A DNA stretch of 64,000 nt from Maribacter cobaltidurans (GCF_002269385.1 NZ_CP022957.1:3339001-3403000), one strand, 5' to 3'. Shown: positions 16,819 to 26,179, numbered from the stretch's first letter. The notes: generated from the letters alone by a model not told the origin. Program-made: numbers and translations.

Positions 16819-18246
16819 TTAGTTTCGATAATCCAAAGCTGGCTCCCTATCTCCAAGAAGTGGAATATATTCAAAATCGGCACCTCGTTTCTCATTGAAC
16901 TCCTTTTTAGCGTTTTCCACCAATTTTTTATCCGAGAATACGTCAATTGCGGTTAAGGTTAAAGTTTTGGCAGCGACCATCATACCTTTTTTACCAATGG
17001 AAGTGCCTCCGGCGGCTACCGCTTGCCAACTGTGAGCAGGCGTGCCCGGTACCCAAGTGGCAGCACTCATGCCCACGGTTGGTACTGTAAAACTAACATC
17101 TCCAACATCTGTTGAACCTCCTGGTTTACCTTCTGTTTTGTAGGGCTGGATGTTTTTTGTGATACTGAGATCCGCTTTTTCCTTCCCTAAGGACTTGGCA
17201 ATTTTATCGGCAAATTCTTTCTCTTCGGATGTGTAGTCAAAACCGCCCACTTCGGTTAGATTGTCATACATCACTTTCTGTAAGGTTAAGTTTGGTAGCA
17301 GCTCGTGAGTACCTCCGATCATTTCGTAGTCTACCGTAGTACCAGTGCCCATAGCGGCCCCTTCCGCAGCCTTTACGATTCTATCAAAAATGTCTATGAC
17401 CACATCTCTTTTCGCATGACGGGCATAATAATAAACTTCTGCAAAATCGGGTACCACGTTAGGCGCTTTACCTCCGGAAGTTATAACATAATGTATTCGT
17501 GCATCCGATGGTACATGTTCCCGCATCATGTTTACCATCATATCCATAGCCTCTACTCCGTCTAAAGCAGACCGACCTTGTTCTGGTGCAGCAGCCGCAT
17601 GAGCGGAAAAACCATGAAATCTAAATTTAGCCGATTTGTTTGCAAGGGCTGCTCCGGCATTTGCGGCATTTTGCGCACCAGGATGCCAGTGCAAGGCGAT
17701 ATCGACATCATCAAAAACACCTTCCCTTACCATATACACTTTTCCTGAGCCACCTTCCTCGGCAGGTGTACCGTAGAACCTAATTGTACCTTGTTTTTTA
17801 TTGGCGTCCATCCATTCTTTTGTGGCAATGGCCGCGGCCGTAGACGCTGTACCGAACAAATGGTGTCCACAGGCATGCCCAGCTGCACCACCGGCCGATT
17901 TTTTCTCCGCTACCGCTTCTTGCGAAAGTCCGGGTAGTGCATCGTACTCTCCCATAATAGCCACTACTGGGCTTCCGCTACCGTATTCTGCTATAAAGGC
18001 CGTGGGAATACCTGCAACTCCTTTTTTAATTGTAAATCCGGCGTCTGCTAAGGTTTTTTGCAAGAGGGCAGAACTTTTTTGTTCTTGGTAGCCCATCTCG
18101 GCTAAATTCCAAATTTGTTGCGAAATATCACTGTACATTTCACTTTTGGCATCCAAGGATTTTAAAACGTCTTTTTTTGTTTTTTGGGCGCTCAAGGTAA
18201 GTGCAGAGGCACAAAGACTTATGAGCAATAAAGGGAATTTTCGCAT
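16819..18246 (-). CDS. M20D-type amidohydrolase, exported
   Basis: The 475-residue protein has a signal peptide (MRKFPLLLIS to LSAQ) and an M20/peptidase-D-like metal hydrolase fold with metal-binding stretches GHACGHHLFG, PAEEGGSGK and ALHWHPG, similar to the AbgB/aminobenzoyl-glutamate and IAA-amino-acid hydrolase branch. It is expected to cleave an amide-linked amino acid or acyl group in the periplasm. The dimerisation domain appears complete (FHGFSAHAAAAPEQGRSAL is split over the insertion). It is a single-gene unit with its own terminator downstream. The actual substrate is unknown. Confidence 0.88.
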   Translation of the reverse strand: MRKFPLLLISLCASALTLSAQKTKKDVLKSLDAKSEMYSDISQQIWNLAEMGYQEQKSSALLQKTLADAGFTIKKGVAGIPTAFIAEYGSGSPVVAIMGEYDALPGLSQEAVAEKKSAGGAAGHACGHHLFGTASTAAAIATKEWMDANKKQGTIRFYGTPAEEGGSGKVYMVREGVFDDVDIALHWHPGAQNAANAGAALANKSAKFRFHGFSAHAAAAPEQGRSALDGVEAMDMMVNMMREHVPSDARIHYVITSGGKAPNVVPDFAEVYYYARHAKRDVVIDIFDRIVKAAEGAAMGTGTTVDYEMIGGTHELLPNLTLQKVMYDNLTEVGGFDYTSEEKEFADKIAKSLGKEKADLSITKNIQPYKTEGKPGGSTDVGDVSFTVPTVGMSAATWVPGTPAHSWQAVAAGGTSIGKKGMMVAAKTLTLTAIDVFSDKKLVENAKKEFNEKRGADFEYIPLLGDREPALDYRN

Positions 18247-18348
18247 TTTAGAATGTTTTATTGAATTAGCCCTTAAATTTACTAAAAACGGTATATTCTT
18301 TTCCGAAAGAAGTCTGTTTGTTTAATTTTACAGCTTACTTTTATATTT

Positions 18349-19641
18349 ATGAACATACCTAGGTCCAATAATCCCAGAATTGTTATCATTGGTGGGGGTT
18401 TCGGCGGAATTTCATTGGCTCAAAAATTAAGAAAGCAAGAAGTACAGGTGGTACTTTTGGATAAAAACAATTATCATACGTTTCAACCATTGCTATATCA
18501 GGTATCTACAGGCGGATTGGAACCTGACTCCATTGCATATCCATTGCGCAAGGTGCTGATAGGGTACAAAAATTTCTTTTTTAGACTTGCCGAAGTAACT
18601 GAAATTATGCCCGAAAAGAAGCAGCTCCAAACTTCCATTGGAGAGCTTTCTTACGATTATTTGGTGATAGCCACGGGGTCAGAGACCAATTTCTTTGGTA
18701 ATACCGAATTGGAAAAACATGCCATGGCCATGAAGTCCATTCCCCAATCCCTTAATCTTAGAAGTCTTATTTTGGAGAATTTTGAGCAGGCATTGTTGAC
18801 AGATGAATATCATGAACGGGATGCCCTGATGAACTTTGTAATTGTTGGGGGCGGACCTACTGGAGTGGAATTGGCGGGGGCTTTGGCCGAAATTAAAAAA
18901 GGTATATTACCTAAAGACTATCCCGATCTGGATACGCGAAGGGCACAAATAAATATTGTACAGGGTAGGGACAGACTTTTGGATGCCATGAGCGAACAAG
19001 CGTCTGAAAAAGCTGAAAAATTTTTAGAGGATTTAGGTGTGCAGGTCTGGAAAAATGTAAGGGTAACAGGTTATGATGGCAAAACGGTACGAACCCAGAC
19101 CGATTTGACTTTTGAGACTGCTACACTTATTTGGGCGGCCGGTGTTAAGGGGGCCACCATTAAAGGATTGGATGCCAAAGAGCTAATTGCAGGGGGCAAT
19201 AGGCTGTCCGTAAACGAATTCAACCAAGTAATTGGTTTTCCAGAGATTTTTGCCATTGGCGATATTGCCTGTATGCAAAGTAAAGATGCGCCCAGAGGTC
19301 ACCCCATGATGGCACAGCCGGCCATGCAACAGGGACGTAAATTAGGGGACAACTTAATAAGGTTGGTTAATGGAAAACCCCTTGAACCTTTTATTTATAA
19401 GGATAAAGGCAGTATGGCCACAGTTGGAAGAAATAAAGCCGTTTGCGATTTAAAAAATATACGTTTTCAAGGTGTGTTTGCTTGGTTTGTATGGATGTTC
19501 ATTCATCTTTTCTTTTTGATAGGCTTTAGAAATAGGGTAGTGGTATTTGTGAATTGGGTCTACAATTATATCCGATTTGATCGCGAGGCGCGTCTGATTA
19601 TCAGACCTTTTAAAAGGAATTACGATCAGTTTAGGGATTGA
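18349..19641 (+). CDS. ndh: Type II NADH dehydrogenase
   Basis: The 430-residue protein is a two-dinucleotide-binding-domain flavoprotein: FAD site IVIIGGGFGG (residues 11-20), NADH site VIVGGGPTGVELAG (about 164-177), and the FAIGDIA motif near the end of the FAD domain. A C-terminal region of about 60 residues, rich in hydrophobic and aromatic residues (FAWFVWMFIHLFF), would attach it to the inner membrane. This matches NDH-2, which passes electrons from NADH to menaquinone without pumping protons. It stands alone between divergent and small genes. Confidence 0.9.
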   Translation: MNIPRSNNPRIVIIGGGFGGISLAQKLRKQEVQVVLLDKNNYHTFQPLLYQVSTGGLEPDSIAYPLRKVLIGYKNFFFRLAEVTEIMPEKKQLQTSIGELSYDYLVIATGSETNFFGNTELEKHAMAMKSIPQSLNLRSLILENFEQALLTDEYHERDALMNFVIVGGGPTGVELAGALAEIKKGILPKDYPDLDTRRAQINIVQGRDRLLDAMSEQASEKAEKFLEDLGVQVWKNVRVTGYDGKTVRTQTDLTFETATLIWAAGVKGATIKGLDAKELIAGGNRLSVNEFNQVIGFPEIFAIGDIACMQSKDAPRGHPMMAQPAMQQGRKLGDNLIRLVNGKPLEPFIYKDKGSMATVGRNKAVCDLKNIRFQGVFAWFVWMFIHLFFLIGFRNRVVVFVNWVYNYIRFDREARLIIRPFKRNYDQFRD

Positions 19642-19696
19642 TTCGGCGATATCCTTCGTTAAATTTTTCATAAGCATAGACCATGGAATATCATTT

Positions 19697-19720
19697 TATC
19701 TTTTCTTTATAGAAAAGGTA
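19697..19720. repeat. Imperfect inverted repeat before a small exported-protein gene
   Basis: TATCTTTTCT and AGAAAAGGTA form a 10-base stem with one G-T pair and a 4-base loop, 8 bases upstream of the ATG at 19728. No T run follows, so it is not a standard terminator. It could be an operator or an RNA hairpin near the start site. Confidence 0.4.
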
Positions 19721-19727
19721 TAGGCTT

Positions 19728-20246
19728 ATGGAGCTACGTTACACATGCATACTTTTTTTCCTATACGCTACGGCATTTTCTCAAAATACTGGATTGGGAG
19801 GGGAACCTAGACCAAATGAAGGCCTACAACTGGAATCTTTTGGGTATCCTATTTTCTTTGGAGGAGAACAGCACAGTTCCTTTCATTTGAAATATCCCAT
19901 TACAAATACCATAAGGGCAGAGCTCAATACTTTTTATGATACCTATATTTTATCCGACCGTATCAGAACCAATATTCAGTTAAAAAAATACTTGGACGAT
20001 AATTGGTATTTATTTTCAGGTATTGAGCATGATATCGGAACCCATAAATATCCAGATTTGAAAATTATGAAACCTACGCAGCCAAGGATCGGTATTATTT
20101 CTGGTTTTGGGTATGAAGTCAATAAAAACTTTACCATGGAGGCCCAGAGTAATTTCCAAATAAATAACGCTCCCATAGGAGCCTATGGGGAACCCTTAAT
20201 ACCCATGCCCCAAGTATATACGCTTAAGGGGAAAATCAAATTTTGA
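19728..20246 (+). CDS. Exported protein, probable outer-membrane beta-barrel
   Basis: This 172-residue protein has a short signal peptide (to about AFSQ, residue 19) and then a region of alternating polar and aromatic residues (HSSFHLKYPI, TIRAELNTFYDTYI, WYLFSGIEHDIG, FTMEAQSNFQI) ending in KGKIKF, a C-terminus typical of an outer-membrane strand. It resembles small DUF6268-like barrels, but I do not recognise it firmly. It ends directly at the stop of the convergent xerD gene with no intergenic base. Function unknown. Confidence 0.65.
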   Translation: MELRYTCILFFLYATAFSQNTGLGGEPRPNEGLQLESFGYPIFFGGEQHSSFHLKYPITNTIRAELNTFYDTYILSDRIRTNIQLKKYLDDNWYLFSGIEHDIGTHKYPDLKIMKPTQPRIGIISGFGYEVNKNFTMEAQSNFQINNAPIGAYGEPLIPMPQVYTLKGKIKF

Positions 20247-21143
20247 TTATTTTCTTGGATGGAATTTATTCAGAACTTCTGCCAGATGGGTTCTGTCAAC
20301 GTGCATATAGACCTCTGTTGTGGTAATGCTCTCATGTCCCAGCATTTGTTGGATAGCCCTAAGATCGGCACCATTTTCCAATAAATGGGTTGCAAAGGAA
20401 TGGCGGAACGTATGCGGACTAATATTTTTCTTCAGGCCTATTTTGTCACCAAGGTTTTTAACAATGGTAAACACCATGGCCCTTGTTAATTGCCTACCCC
20501 TTCTGTTTAGAAAAAGAGTGTCCTCAAAGCCTTTTTGAATGTTCTGGTGTACTCGTATTTCCTTTCTGTAGATGTTTATGTACTTTTTATTTACCTCACT
20601 GATAGGAACAAACCTTTGTTTGTCTCCCTTCCCGGTTACTTTAATGAAATCTTCATCAAAAAAGAGGTCGGATAGCTTTAAACCAATAAGTTCTGATACA
20701 CGCAGTCCACAACCATATAAGGTTTCCAACATAGCCCTATTGCGTTCACCTTCCGGTTTGCTTAAGTCTATATTTTCGATTAGTTTGTTTATGTCTTCCT
20801 CGGAAAGCGTATCGGGTAGTTTGCGCCCAATTTTTGGAGCTTCGATTAAGTCCAATGGATTATCGGCTCTGTAATCCTCAAAAACCAGATAATTAAAAAA
20901 ACTTTTTAGCCCTGATATTATTCTAGCTTGTGAACGGGGGTTTACGACTTTCGCAACCTCATATATAAATTGTTGAACTATTTCTTTGGAAATATTTACG
21001 GGAGAGTCTTCTATTTGATGGTTGGAAAGGTAGTTTATCAATTTTTCAACATCCCATTTGTAATTGTTTATGGAATTTTTGGCCAACCCACGTTCTAATT
21101 TTAAATAATGTTCATAGTCCCTTAAGGCATGTTCCCATTTCAT
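20247..21143 (-). CDS. xerD: Site-specific tyrosine recombinase XerD
   Basis: The 298-residue protein has a SAM-like core-binding domain (residues 1-100) and a catalytic domain with the complete tyrosine recombinase set: Arg148, Lys172, His244, Arg247, His270 and the nucleophile Tyr279. These are the same numbers as in E. coli XerD, which also has 298 residues. It resolves chromosome dimers at dif together with XerC, which is not in this window. A TATCTTTA sequence close to the ATG on the minus strand could be a promoter giving a very short leader. Confidence 0.92.
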   Translation of the reverse strand: MKWEHALRDYEHYLKLERGLAKNSINNYKWDVEKLINYLSNHQIEDSPVNISKEIVQQFIYEVAKVVNPRSQARIISGLKSFFNYLVFEDYRADNPLDLIEAPKIGRKLPDTLSEEDINKLIENIDLSKPEGERNRAMLETLYGCGLRVSELIGLKLSDLFFDEDFIKVTGKGDKQRFVPISEVNKKYINIYRKEIRVHQNIQKGFEDTLFLNRRGRQLTRAMVFTIVKNLGDKIGLKKNISPHTFRHSFATHLLENGADLRAIQQMLGHESITTTEVYMHVDRTHLAEVLNKFHPRK

Positions 21144-21217
21144 ATTTAAAGATACATTTTATCCTATTATCCTAGGGTTTGTTTTCTATGGAGATTATTT
21201 GATTTTTTTTGAATTAA

Positions 21218-21245
21218 TAGGGAATATGAAAGATTCTTATCTTTG
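21218..21245 (+). promoter_or_regulatory. Bacteroidota-type promoter of the PorT-like gene
   Basis: TTTG at 21218-21221 and TATCTTTG at 21238-21245 (TAnnTTTG) are 16 bases apart, close to the usual -33/-7 layout. The start site would fall near 21252, about 20 bases before the ATG. Confidence 0.65.
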
Positions 21246-21271
21246 AAAAATCAATCTTAAACATTATAAAA

Positions 21272-21832
21272 ATGAAAAAAGTAGTACTGATGGTGTCCTT
21301 AGTGATTATGGGATGTTATTCAATAATAGCTCAGGACGATATGCGCTTTGGAGCTAAAGCAGGATTTAACGTGTCGTCTTTGGGTGGAGATGCTAATTTA
21401 AGTTATGACGCAAAAGCAGGTTTTCATGTTGGGGGAGTTTTGGAAATACCCTTCAGTGAAGAACTTATTATTCAGCCAGAGGCTTTAATTTCATATCAAG
21501 GTAGTGGAGGGTTTTTTCAGGATGATTTGAATTTTTGGTATTTGAACGTTCCGGTAATGGCCAAGTATAATGTCTGGGATGAACTTTATGTTGAGGCCGG
21601 GCCTTATATAGGCTTATTGTTGTCAAATAATGTAGACCGTAATATTTCCGGTACAGGTGCAAGTTTCGATGCTACCAATGGGGTTGACCTAGGTTTGGGT
21701 ATTGGAGCGGGATATAGATTGGATGAAAATTTTTATTTTCAGGCAAGATACTCTGCTGGTTTTATAAACGTAATTGAAGATGTGAATTCCAAAAACAGGG
21801 TATTCTCCGTTTCGGCCATCTACTTTCTATAA
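21272..21832 (+). CDS. PorT-like outer-membrane beta-barrel protein
   Basis: The 186-residue protein has a signal peptide (MKKVVLMVS to IIAQ) and an eight-stranded barrel pattern typical of the outer-membrane beta-barrel/PorT family in Bacteroidota (RFGAKAGFNVSSLG, EIPFSEELIIQPEALISYQG, LYVEAGPYIGLLL, GIGAGYRLDENFYFQARYS). It is monocistronic, with a promoter and a terminator of its own. The role may be structural or adhesive; no specific function can be read from the sequence. Confidence 0.85.
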   Translation: MKKVVLMVSLVIMGCYSIIAQDDMRFGAKAGFNVSSLGGDANLSYDAKAGFHVGGVLEIPFSEELIIQPEALISYQGSGGFFQDDLNFWYLNVPVMAKYNVWDELYVEAGPYIGLLLSNNVDRNISGTGASFDATNGVDLGLGIGAGYRLDENFYFQARYSAGFINVIEDVNSKNRVFSVSAIYFL

Positions 21833-21850
21833 GAACTTAATAGATCTTAA

Positions 21851-21880
21851 AGGGCGAAAGAAACTCTTTCGCCTTTTTTG
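21851..21880 (+). terminator. Rho-independent terminator of the PorT-like gene
   Basis: GGCGAAAG at 21853-21860 pairs with CTTTCGCC at 21866-21873 across a 5-base loop and is followed by six T. It lies about 20 bases after the stop codon. Confidence 0.9.
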
Positions 21881-22034
21881 TTTTAAAAAAGGGAAATAGG
21901 TTAATTTATTCATAGGTGGACTACCATATAACCTTAAGTATCCTATTTTTTACAACCAATAATCAATAGGTTACAACTTAAAATTAGCCAGTTGTTAAAA
22001 TCACATTATGTTTACTGTGTAATAAACAACAACC

Positions 22035-22553
22035 ATGAAAAGTTTAGTGACATTTTTATTTATTGTTGGAATAGGGTTCTATGGTACTTCTCAATATGTA
22101 GACCGTACAAATTTCAGGGCCGGATTGGTCGGAGGTATTGTAGTAGGCGACTATTCCGAGGCTTATAGTTTAAATTTAGGTTTGGATATCTATCACCATT
22201 GGGGTATTTCCAAGGAAATAGATTTGGGTCTTACTACGGGCTTTATGAATGCCTTTGGAGAAAAACAGACCATTTCTTCCGGGAGTGTTTCGGTAGAAAC
22301 GGAATTTGATAATATACAGTTTATCCCTGTAGGGGCCTCGGTACGAATCTATCCTACTTCAGGGTTTAAATTTGGAGGGGATGTAGGCTATGCAATCGGC
22401 ATAAATGAAGGCAATAAAGGTGGATTGTATTATAGGCCGTCCATAGGTATCGATTTAAGCGGAGGTTCTTCAGAATTGAATATTTCCTATATGGCCGTTA
22501 ATGATGACATAACTTTTGGTAGTGTTCTATTGGGATATTTGTTTCTGTTCTAG
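22035..22553 (+). CDS. Exported small outer-membrane protein
   Basis: This 172-residue protein has a signal peptide (MKSLVTFLF to GTSQ) followed by a barrel-like alternation (NFRAGLVGGIVVGDY, DLGLTTGFMNAF, GASVRIYPTSGFKFGGDVGYAI, FGSVLLGYLFLF), ending in phenylalanine as outer-membrane strands often do. It looks related in type to the preceding PorT-like gene but is not a close copy. It forms a single-gene unit closed by a strong terminator. Function unknown. Confidence 0.75.
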   Translation: MKSLVTFLFIVGIGFYGTSQYVDRTNFRAGLVGGIVVGDYSEAYSLNLGLDIYHHWGISKEIDLGLTTGFMNAFGEKQTISSGSVSVETEFDNIQFIPVGASVRIYPTSGFKFGGDVGYAIGINEGNKGGLYYRPSIGIDLSGGSSELNISYMAVNDDITFGSVLLGYLFLF

Positions 22554-22575
22554 AAAGATTCCAAATAATAATGTT

Positions 22576-22606
22576 AAGGTGGTATCCATGGATACCACTT
22601 TTTTTG
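22576..22606 (+). terminator. Rho-independent terminator
   Basis: GTGGTATCC (22579-22587) and GGATACCAC (22590-22598) form a near-perfect palindrome followed by seven T, about 25 bases after the outer-membrane protein gene. Confidence 0.85.
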
Positions 22607-22631
22607 TGCAAATAATTAGTACTTTTAGTTC

Positions 22632-23045
22632 ATGAAAATCATCATAATCAACGGGCCCAATCTAAACCTTTTGGGAAAAAGGGAACCGGAAGTATACGGT
22701 CACAAAACCTTTGGGGACTACTTTTCAGAACTTCAATTTCGATTTAAAGATGTGGAACTGGAATATTTTCAATCCAATATCGAAGGTGAACTAATTACCA
22801 AACTACAGGAGGTGGGTTTTGAGTACGATGGTATCGTATTAAATGCAGCCGCCTATACCCATACCTCGGTCGGATTGGGAGACGCCGTGAAGGCGATAAA
22901 CACCCCAGTTGTTGAAGTTCATATTTCCAATACATTTGGCCGAGAGGATTATCGGCATGTGTCCTACATTTCTCCTGGTGCAAAAGGGGTAATCCTTGGT
23001 TTTGGATTACAGAGTTACGACTTGGCTATCCGCAGTTTTTTATAA
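22632..23045 (+). CDS. aroQ: Type II 3-dehydroquinate dehydratase
   Basis: The 137-residue protein matches AroQ: INGPNLNLLGKREPEVYG with the catalytic Tyr in the lid loop, EYFQSNIEGELI, GIVLNAAAYTHTSV with the family's conserved Asn and His region, and VEVHISN. It removes water from 3-dehydroquinate in the shikimate pathway as a cytosolic dodecamer. The length is about average. The position near xerD is, from memory, conserved in Bacteroidota. A TACTTTTA sequence just upstream is a weak promoter candidate. Confidence 0.95.
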   Translation: MKIIIINGPNLNLLGKREPEVYGHKTFGDYFSELQFRFKDVELEYFQSNIEGELITKLQEVGFEYDGIVLNAAAYTHTSVGLGDAVKAINTPVVEVHISNTFGREDYRHVSYISPGAKGVILGFGLQSYDLAIRSFL

Positions 23046-23109
23046 AAGGAAATTATTCGGATAGATCCAAGAGCCCCTTGTTTTTCGTAGATAAATAAAA
23101 TTTTATGCT

Positions 23110-24291
23110 ATGAACAAACCCATTTCAATTTTATTCCTTGTTTTAATATTGTTTTTTTCGTCCTGTAGTAATTCTGATGATATAAATCTAAAACCAATTA
23201 CGGACGATAGTATTGAGGTCATAAACGCCTTTCCCAACCTAACCTTTTCCCGACCCTTGGACTTGCAAAGTCCCAGTGACGGTACTAACCGGATTTTTGT
23301 AGTAGAGCAGGGTGGGGCCATTAAGGTTTTTGAAAACAATAGTGACGTCTCAGAATCCAGTACTTTCCTGGATATTAGTGGAAACGTTGCAAGTTCCGAT
23401 GAACTAGGATTATTGGGTCTGGCATTTCACCCAGATTTTGATGAAAATGGTTATTTTTTTGTTTGTTATACTCCAACGAATGACCTTAGTGTAATCTCCC
23501 GTTTTAAAACAATGGATGGCGAGAGTAATGTTGCCGACCCAAATAGTGAATTGGTTTTATTGCGTGTTCCACAGCCGTACACGAATCATAATGGAGGACA
23601 ATTGGCCTTTGGTCCGGACGGCTACCTATATATTGCTATGGGCGATGGTGGATCAGGTGGTGATCCTGACGGCAATGCCCAAAATCTTGAGAACTTATTA
23701 GGAGCTATATTGCGAGTGGATGTAAATAATACCGAAACTGGTTTGAATTATGCCATTCCAAATGACAACCCCTTTGTGGAAATGGATAATGCCAGACCGG
23801 AAATCTATGCCTATGGACTAAGAAATCCCTGGAGGTTTTCTTTTGATTCCCAAAACGGGAATTTGTGGACCGGTGATGTAGGTCAAGGCGAAAAGGAAGA
23901 AGTTAATATCATAGCATCGGGTGGTAATTATGGTTGGAACATCCTGGAAGGTACTTCATGTTATAATGCCCAAGATTGTGATGACAATGGGACCATAGCT
24001 CCGGTTTTTGAGTATGGTCATGGCAATAATGATAAATCGGTTACTGGGGGATATGTTTACAGGGGTAGCTTAATCCCGGAACTCAACGGTTATTATATTT
24101 TTGGGGATTTTATCTCCGGTAGGATATGGGCCTTGGATAATGTGTCTGGTACTGCGGTCACTAGCAAATTGTTGTTCGAAACAGGTTTGAATATATCCTC
24201 TTTTGGAACCGATCAGGACAACGAAATCTACATCTGCAGTTTTGATGGTAAAATCTACAAATTGGTAATGCAGGAAGGAAATCTACCTTAA
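23110..24291 (+). CDS. PQQ-dependent sugar dehydrogenase, lipoprotein
   Basis: The 393-residue protein has a lipobox (FFSSC, Cys19) and a six-bladed beta-propeller of the GSDH/soluble aldose sugar dehydrogenase family (LGLAFHPDF, NHNGGQLAFGPDGYLYIAMGDGG split by blade turns, YGLRNPWRFSFD, WTGDVGQGEKEEVN, GGNYGW). The His of the NHNGGQ stretch and the Arg of the RNPWR stretch correspond to the PQQ-binding and catalytic region. It should oxidise aldoses on the cell envelope, provided PQQ is available; no PQQ biosynthesis genes are in the window. Its end overlaps the convergent DUF3817 gene by 9 bases. Confidence 0.85.
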   Translation: MNKPISILFLVLILFFSSCSNSDDINLKPITDDSIEVINAFPNLTFSRPLDLQSPSDGTNRIFVVEQGGAIKVFENNSDVSESSTFLDISGNVASSDELGLLGLAFHPDFDENGYFFVCYTPTNDLSVISRFKTMDGESNVADPNSELVLLRVPQPYTNHNGGQLAFGPDGYLYIAMGDGGSGGDPDGNAQNLENLLGAILRVDVNNTETGLNYAIPNDNPFVEMDNARPEIYAYGLRNPWRFSFDSQNGNLWTGDVGQGEKEEVNIIASGGNYGWNILEGTSCYNAQDCDDNGTIAPVFEYGHGNNDKSVTGGYVYRGSLIPELNGYYIFGDFISGRIWALDNVSGTAVTSKLLFETGLNISSFGTDQDNEIYICSFDGKIYKLVMQEGNLP

Positions 24292-24555
24292 GTATTTTTC
24301 TTCTATGTAAAAGGTGGCAAAGGGAAGAAGGGACGCTACTCCAAAAATGGCCAAACGCTTAAAACCCCATTTTTTCTGGTAGCACACTATGATAGCCAAG
24401 AGAATAAAAGCGATGAATAAAAACCCGTGGGCATAGCCCACCCATTTGTTGGGTTCCGGAATTTCCGCCCAATATTTTAGCGGCATGGTAACCCCAAATA
24501 ATGCTAAATAGGATATCCCTTCTAAAATTGCGGTTACTCTAAAGGCTTTTAGCAT
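24283..24555 (-). CDS. DUF3817 small membrane protein
   Basis: This 90-residue protein has three membrane helices and DUF3817 features (FRVTAILEGISYLAL near the start, AHGFLFIAF in the middle, FYIEEKYLR at the end). Its function is unknown; the fold resembles small integral membrane proteins of the YdzA type. It is 3' overlapping with the PQQ dehydrogenase gene on the other strand and lies 66 bases after lpdA, behind a hairpin. Confidence 0.85.
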   Translation of the reverse strand: MLKAFRVTAILEGISYLALFGVTMPLKYWAEIPEPNKWVGYAHGFLFIAFILLAIIVCYQKKWGFKRLAIFGVASLLPFATFYIEEKYLR

Positions 24556-24572
24556 GTATCGTTATAAAGTAA

Positions 24573-24602
24573 GGGCAAAGCAGGTTATTGACTGCTTTGC
24601 CC
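24573..24602 (-). terminator. Hairpin after lpdA
   Basis: GGGCAAAGCAG (24573-24583) pairs perfectly with CTGCTTTGCCC (24592-24602) across 8 bases. On the minus strand it follows the lpdA stop by 19 bases and is trailed by TTACTTTATAA, a weak T-rich tail. It could terminate lpdA or attenuate read-through into the DUF3817 gene. Confidence 0.7.
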
Positions 24603-24621
24603 AGTTGATTTATTAAATCTT

Positions 24622-26013
24622 TTATAGGTGAATTACTTCGTCGTAAGCATCTGCAACGGCTTCCATTACTGCCTCGCTCATCGTTGGATGCGGGTGTACC
24701 GCTTTAAGCACTTCATGACCTGTAGTTTCAAGCTTTCTTGCTACAACGGCCTCTGCAATCATATCGGTAACCCCGGCACCAATCATGTGGCAACCTAACC
24801 ATTCACCGTATTTAGCATCAAAAATTACTTTCACAAAACCATCTGAAGCACCGGATGCCTTTGCTTTTCCACTAGCGGAAAAAGGAAATTTACCAACTTT
24901 AATGTCCAAACCTTTTTCTTTTGCTTGTTTCTCTGTGAGGCCGACTGAAGCAATCTCTGGGGAACAATAAGTACATCCTGGAATATTTCCGTAATCCAAT
25001 GGCTCAACATGCATGCCGGCTATTTTTTCCACGCAAAGAATACCTTCAGCAGATGCCACATGGGCCAATGCTTGACCAGGAGTCACGTCCCCAATAGCAT
25101 AGTATCCAGGAATATTTGTTTGATAGTAATCGTTCACCAAAATCTTGTCCCTATCGGTAGCAATACCAACATCCTCAAGACCTATATTTTCAATATTGGT
25201 CTTTATACCAACGGCGGATAAAACAATATCAGCTTCCAAGACCTGTTCTCCTTTAGCAGTTTTTACAGTGGCCTTTACACCCTCACCGGAAGTATCTACT
25301 GAGGTTACTTCTGCGGACGTCATAATTTTAACTCCCGCCTTTTTAAAGCTGCGCTCCAATTGCTTGGATACATCCTCATCTTCTACGGGAACGATGTTGG
25401 GCAAATATTCCACTACGGTTACCTCAGTACCCATAGAATTATAGAAATAGGCAAATTCAATACCTATGGCACCACTGCCTACTACAATCATTTTTTTAGG
25501 TTGCTCCGGAAGTGTCATGGCTTCCCTGTAACCAATTATTTTTTTACCGTCCTGGGGTAGACTTGGTAATTCCCTGCTTCGGGCACCGGTCGCAATAATA
25601 ATATGCTCTCCACTATACTCCGTTTCCTTGCCGTCTTCCCCTTTTACAGAAATTTTCTTTCCGGATTTTAAGGTTCCGTAGCCCTTTATGACCTCAATCT
25701 TGTTTTTTTTCATCAAGAATTGAACACCTTTGCTCATGCCGTCGGCCACATTTCTACTTCTTTCAACAACGGCACTAAAATCCTTGTCCACACCTTCGGC
25801 CATTAAACCATAATCCCCTGCATGTTGTAAATACTCGAATACCTGGGCGGACTTTAACAATGCTTTGGTTGGGATACATCCCCAATTAAGGCAGACACCA
25901 CCTAAACTCTCCTTTTCAATTATAGCGGTTTTAAAACCTAACTGAGAAGCTCTAATAGCAGTAACATAACCTCCAGGTCCACTACCCAAAACAATAACAT
26001 CGAAAGTGCTCAT
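24622..26013 (-). CDS. lpdA: Dihydrolipoyl dehydrogenase (E3)
   Basis: The 463-residue protein is a class I flavoprotein disulfide reductase: FAD site VIVLGSGPGG (residues 6-15), the redox-active disulfide Cys41/Cys46 in GGVCLNWGCIPTK, NAD site VVGSGAIGIEFA, YAIGDVTPG, and the C-terminal catalytic His-Glu pair in HPHPTMSE. It reoxidises lipoamide in pyruvate, 2-oxoglutarate or glycine-cleavage complexes. The E1/E2 genes are not nearby. The ATG at 26013 (MSTFDVIV) was chosen; the extension to 26049 has no support. Confidence 0.95.
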   Translation of the reverse strand: MSTFDVIVLGSGPGGYVTAIRASQLGFKTAIIEKESLGGVCLNWGCIPTKALLKSAQVFEYLQHAGDYGLMAEGVDKDFSAVVERSRNVADGMSKGVQFLMKKNKIEVIKGYGTLKSGKKISVKGEDGKETEYSGEHIIIATGARSRELPSLPQDGKKIIGYREAMTLPEQPKKMIVVGSGAIGIEFAYFYNSMGTEVTVVEYLPNIVPVEDEDVSKQLERSFKKAGVKIMTSAEVTSVDTSGEGVKATVKTAKGEQVLEADIVLSAVGIKTNIENIGLEDVGIATDRDKILVNDYYQTNIPGYYAIGDVTPGQALAHVASAEGILCVEKIAGMHVEPLDYGNIPGCTYCSPEIASVGLTEKQAKEKGLDIKVGKFPFSASGKAKASGASDGFVKVIFDAKYGEWLGCHMIGAGVTDMIAEAVVARKLETTGHEVLKAVHPHPTMSEAVMEAVADAYDEVIHL

Positions 26014-26046
26014 ATTTAATTCTTTTTGTGGTTGAAATTCGAGGGG

Positions 26047-26054
26047 CAAAAATA
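26047..26054 (-). promoter_or_regulatory. Candidate -7 element of lpdA
   Basis: The minus strand reads TATTTTTG, an exact TAnnTTTG, placing the transcript start near 26040 and a leader of about 27 bases before the ATG at 26013. A clear -33 TTG at the normal distance is not visible. Confidence 0.55.
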
Positions 26055-26179
26055 CAAAACCAAATCGGAAATTTATCCGAGGCAGATAAGTTTTATAAAA
26101 TTAGGAGCTATTGTGAGAATAATAGTGTGTAAGTAATATCGAATCCAATATAATTAAGGAAATGATTTGCTGTTCCAAA

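Noticed and set aside
20247..21143. XerD as a sign of an integrated mobile element.
   Set aside because: Length, residue positions and the aroQ neighbourhood fit the chromosomal dimer-resolution enzyme; no flanking repeats or cargo are present.
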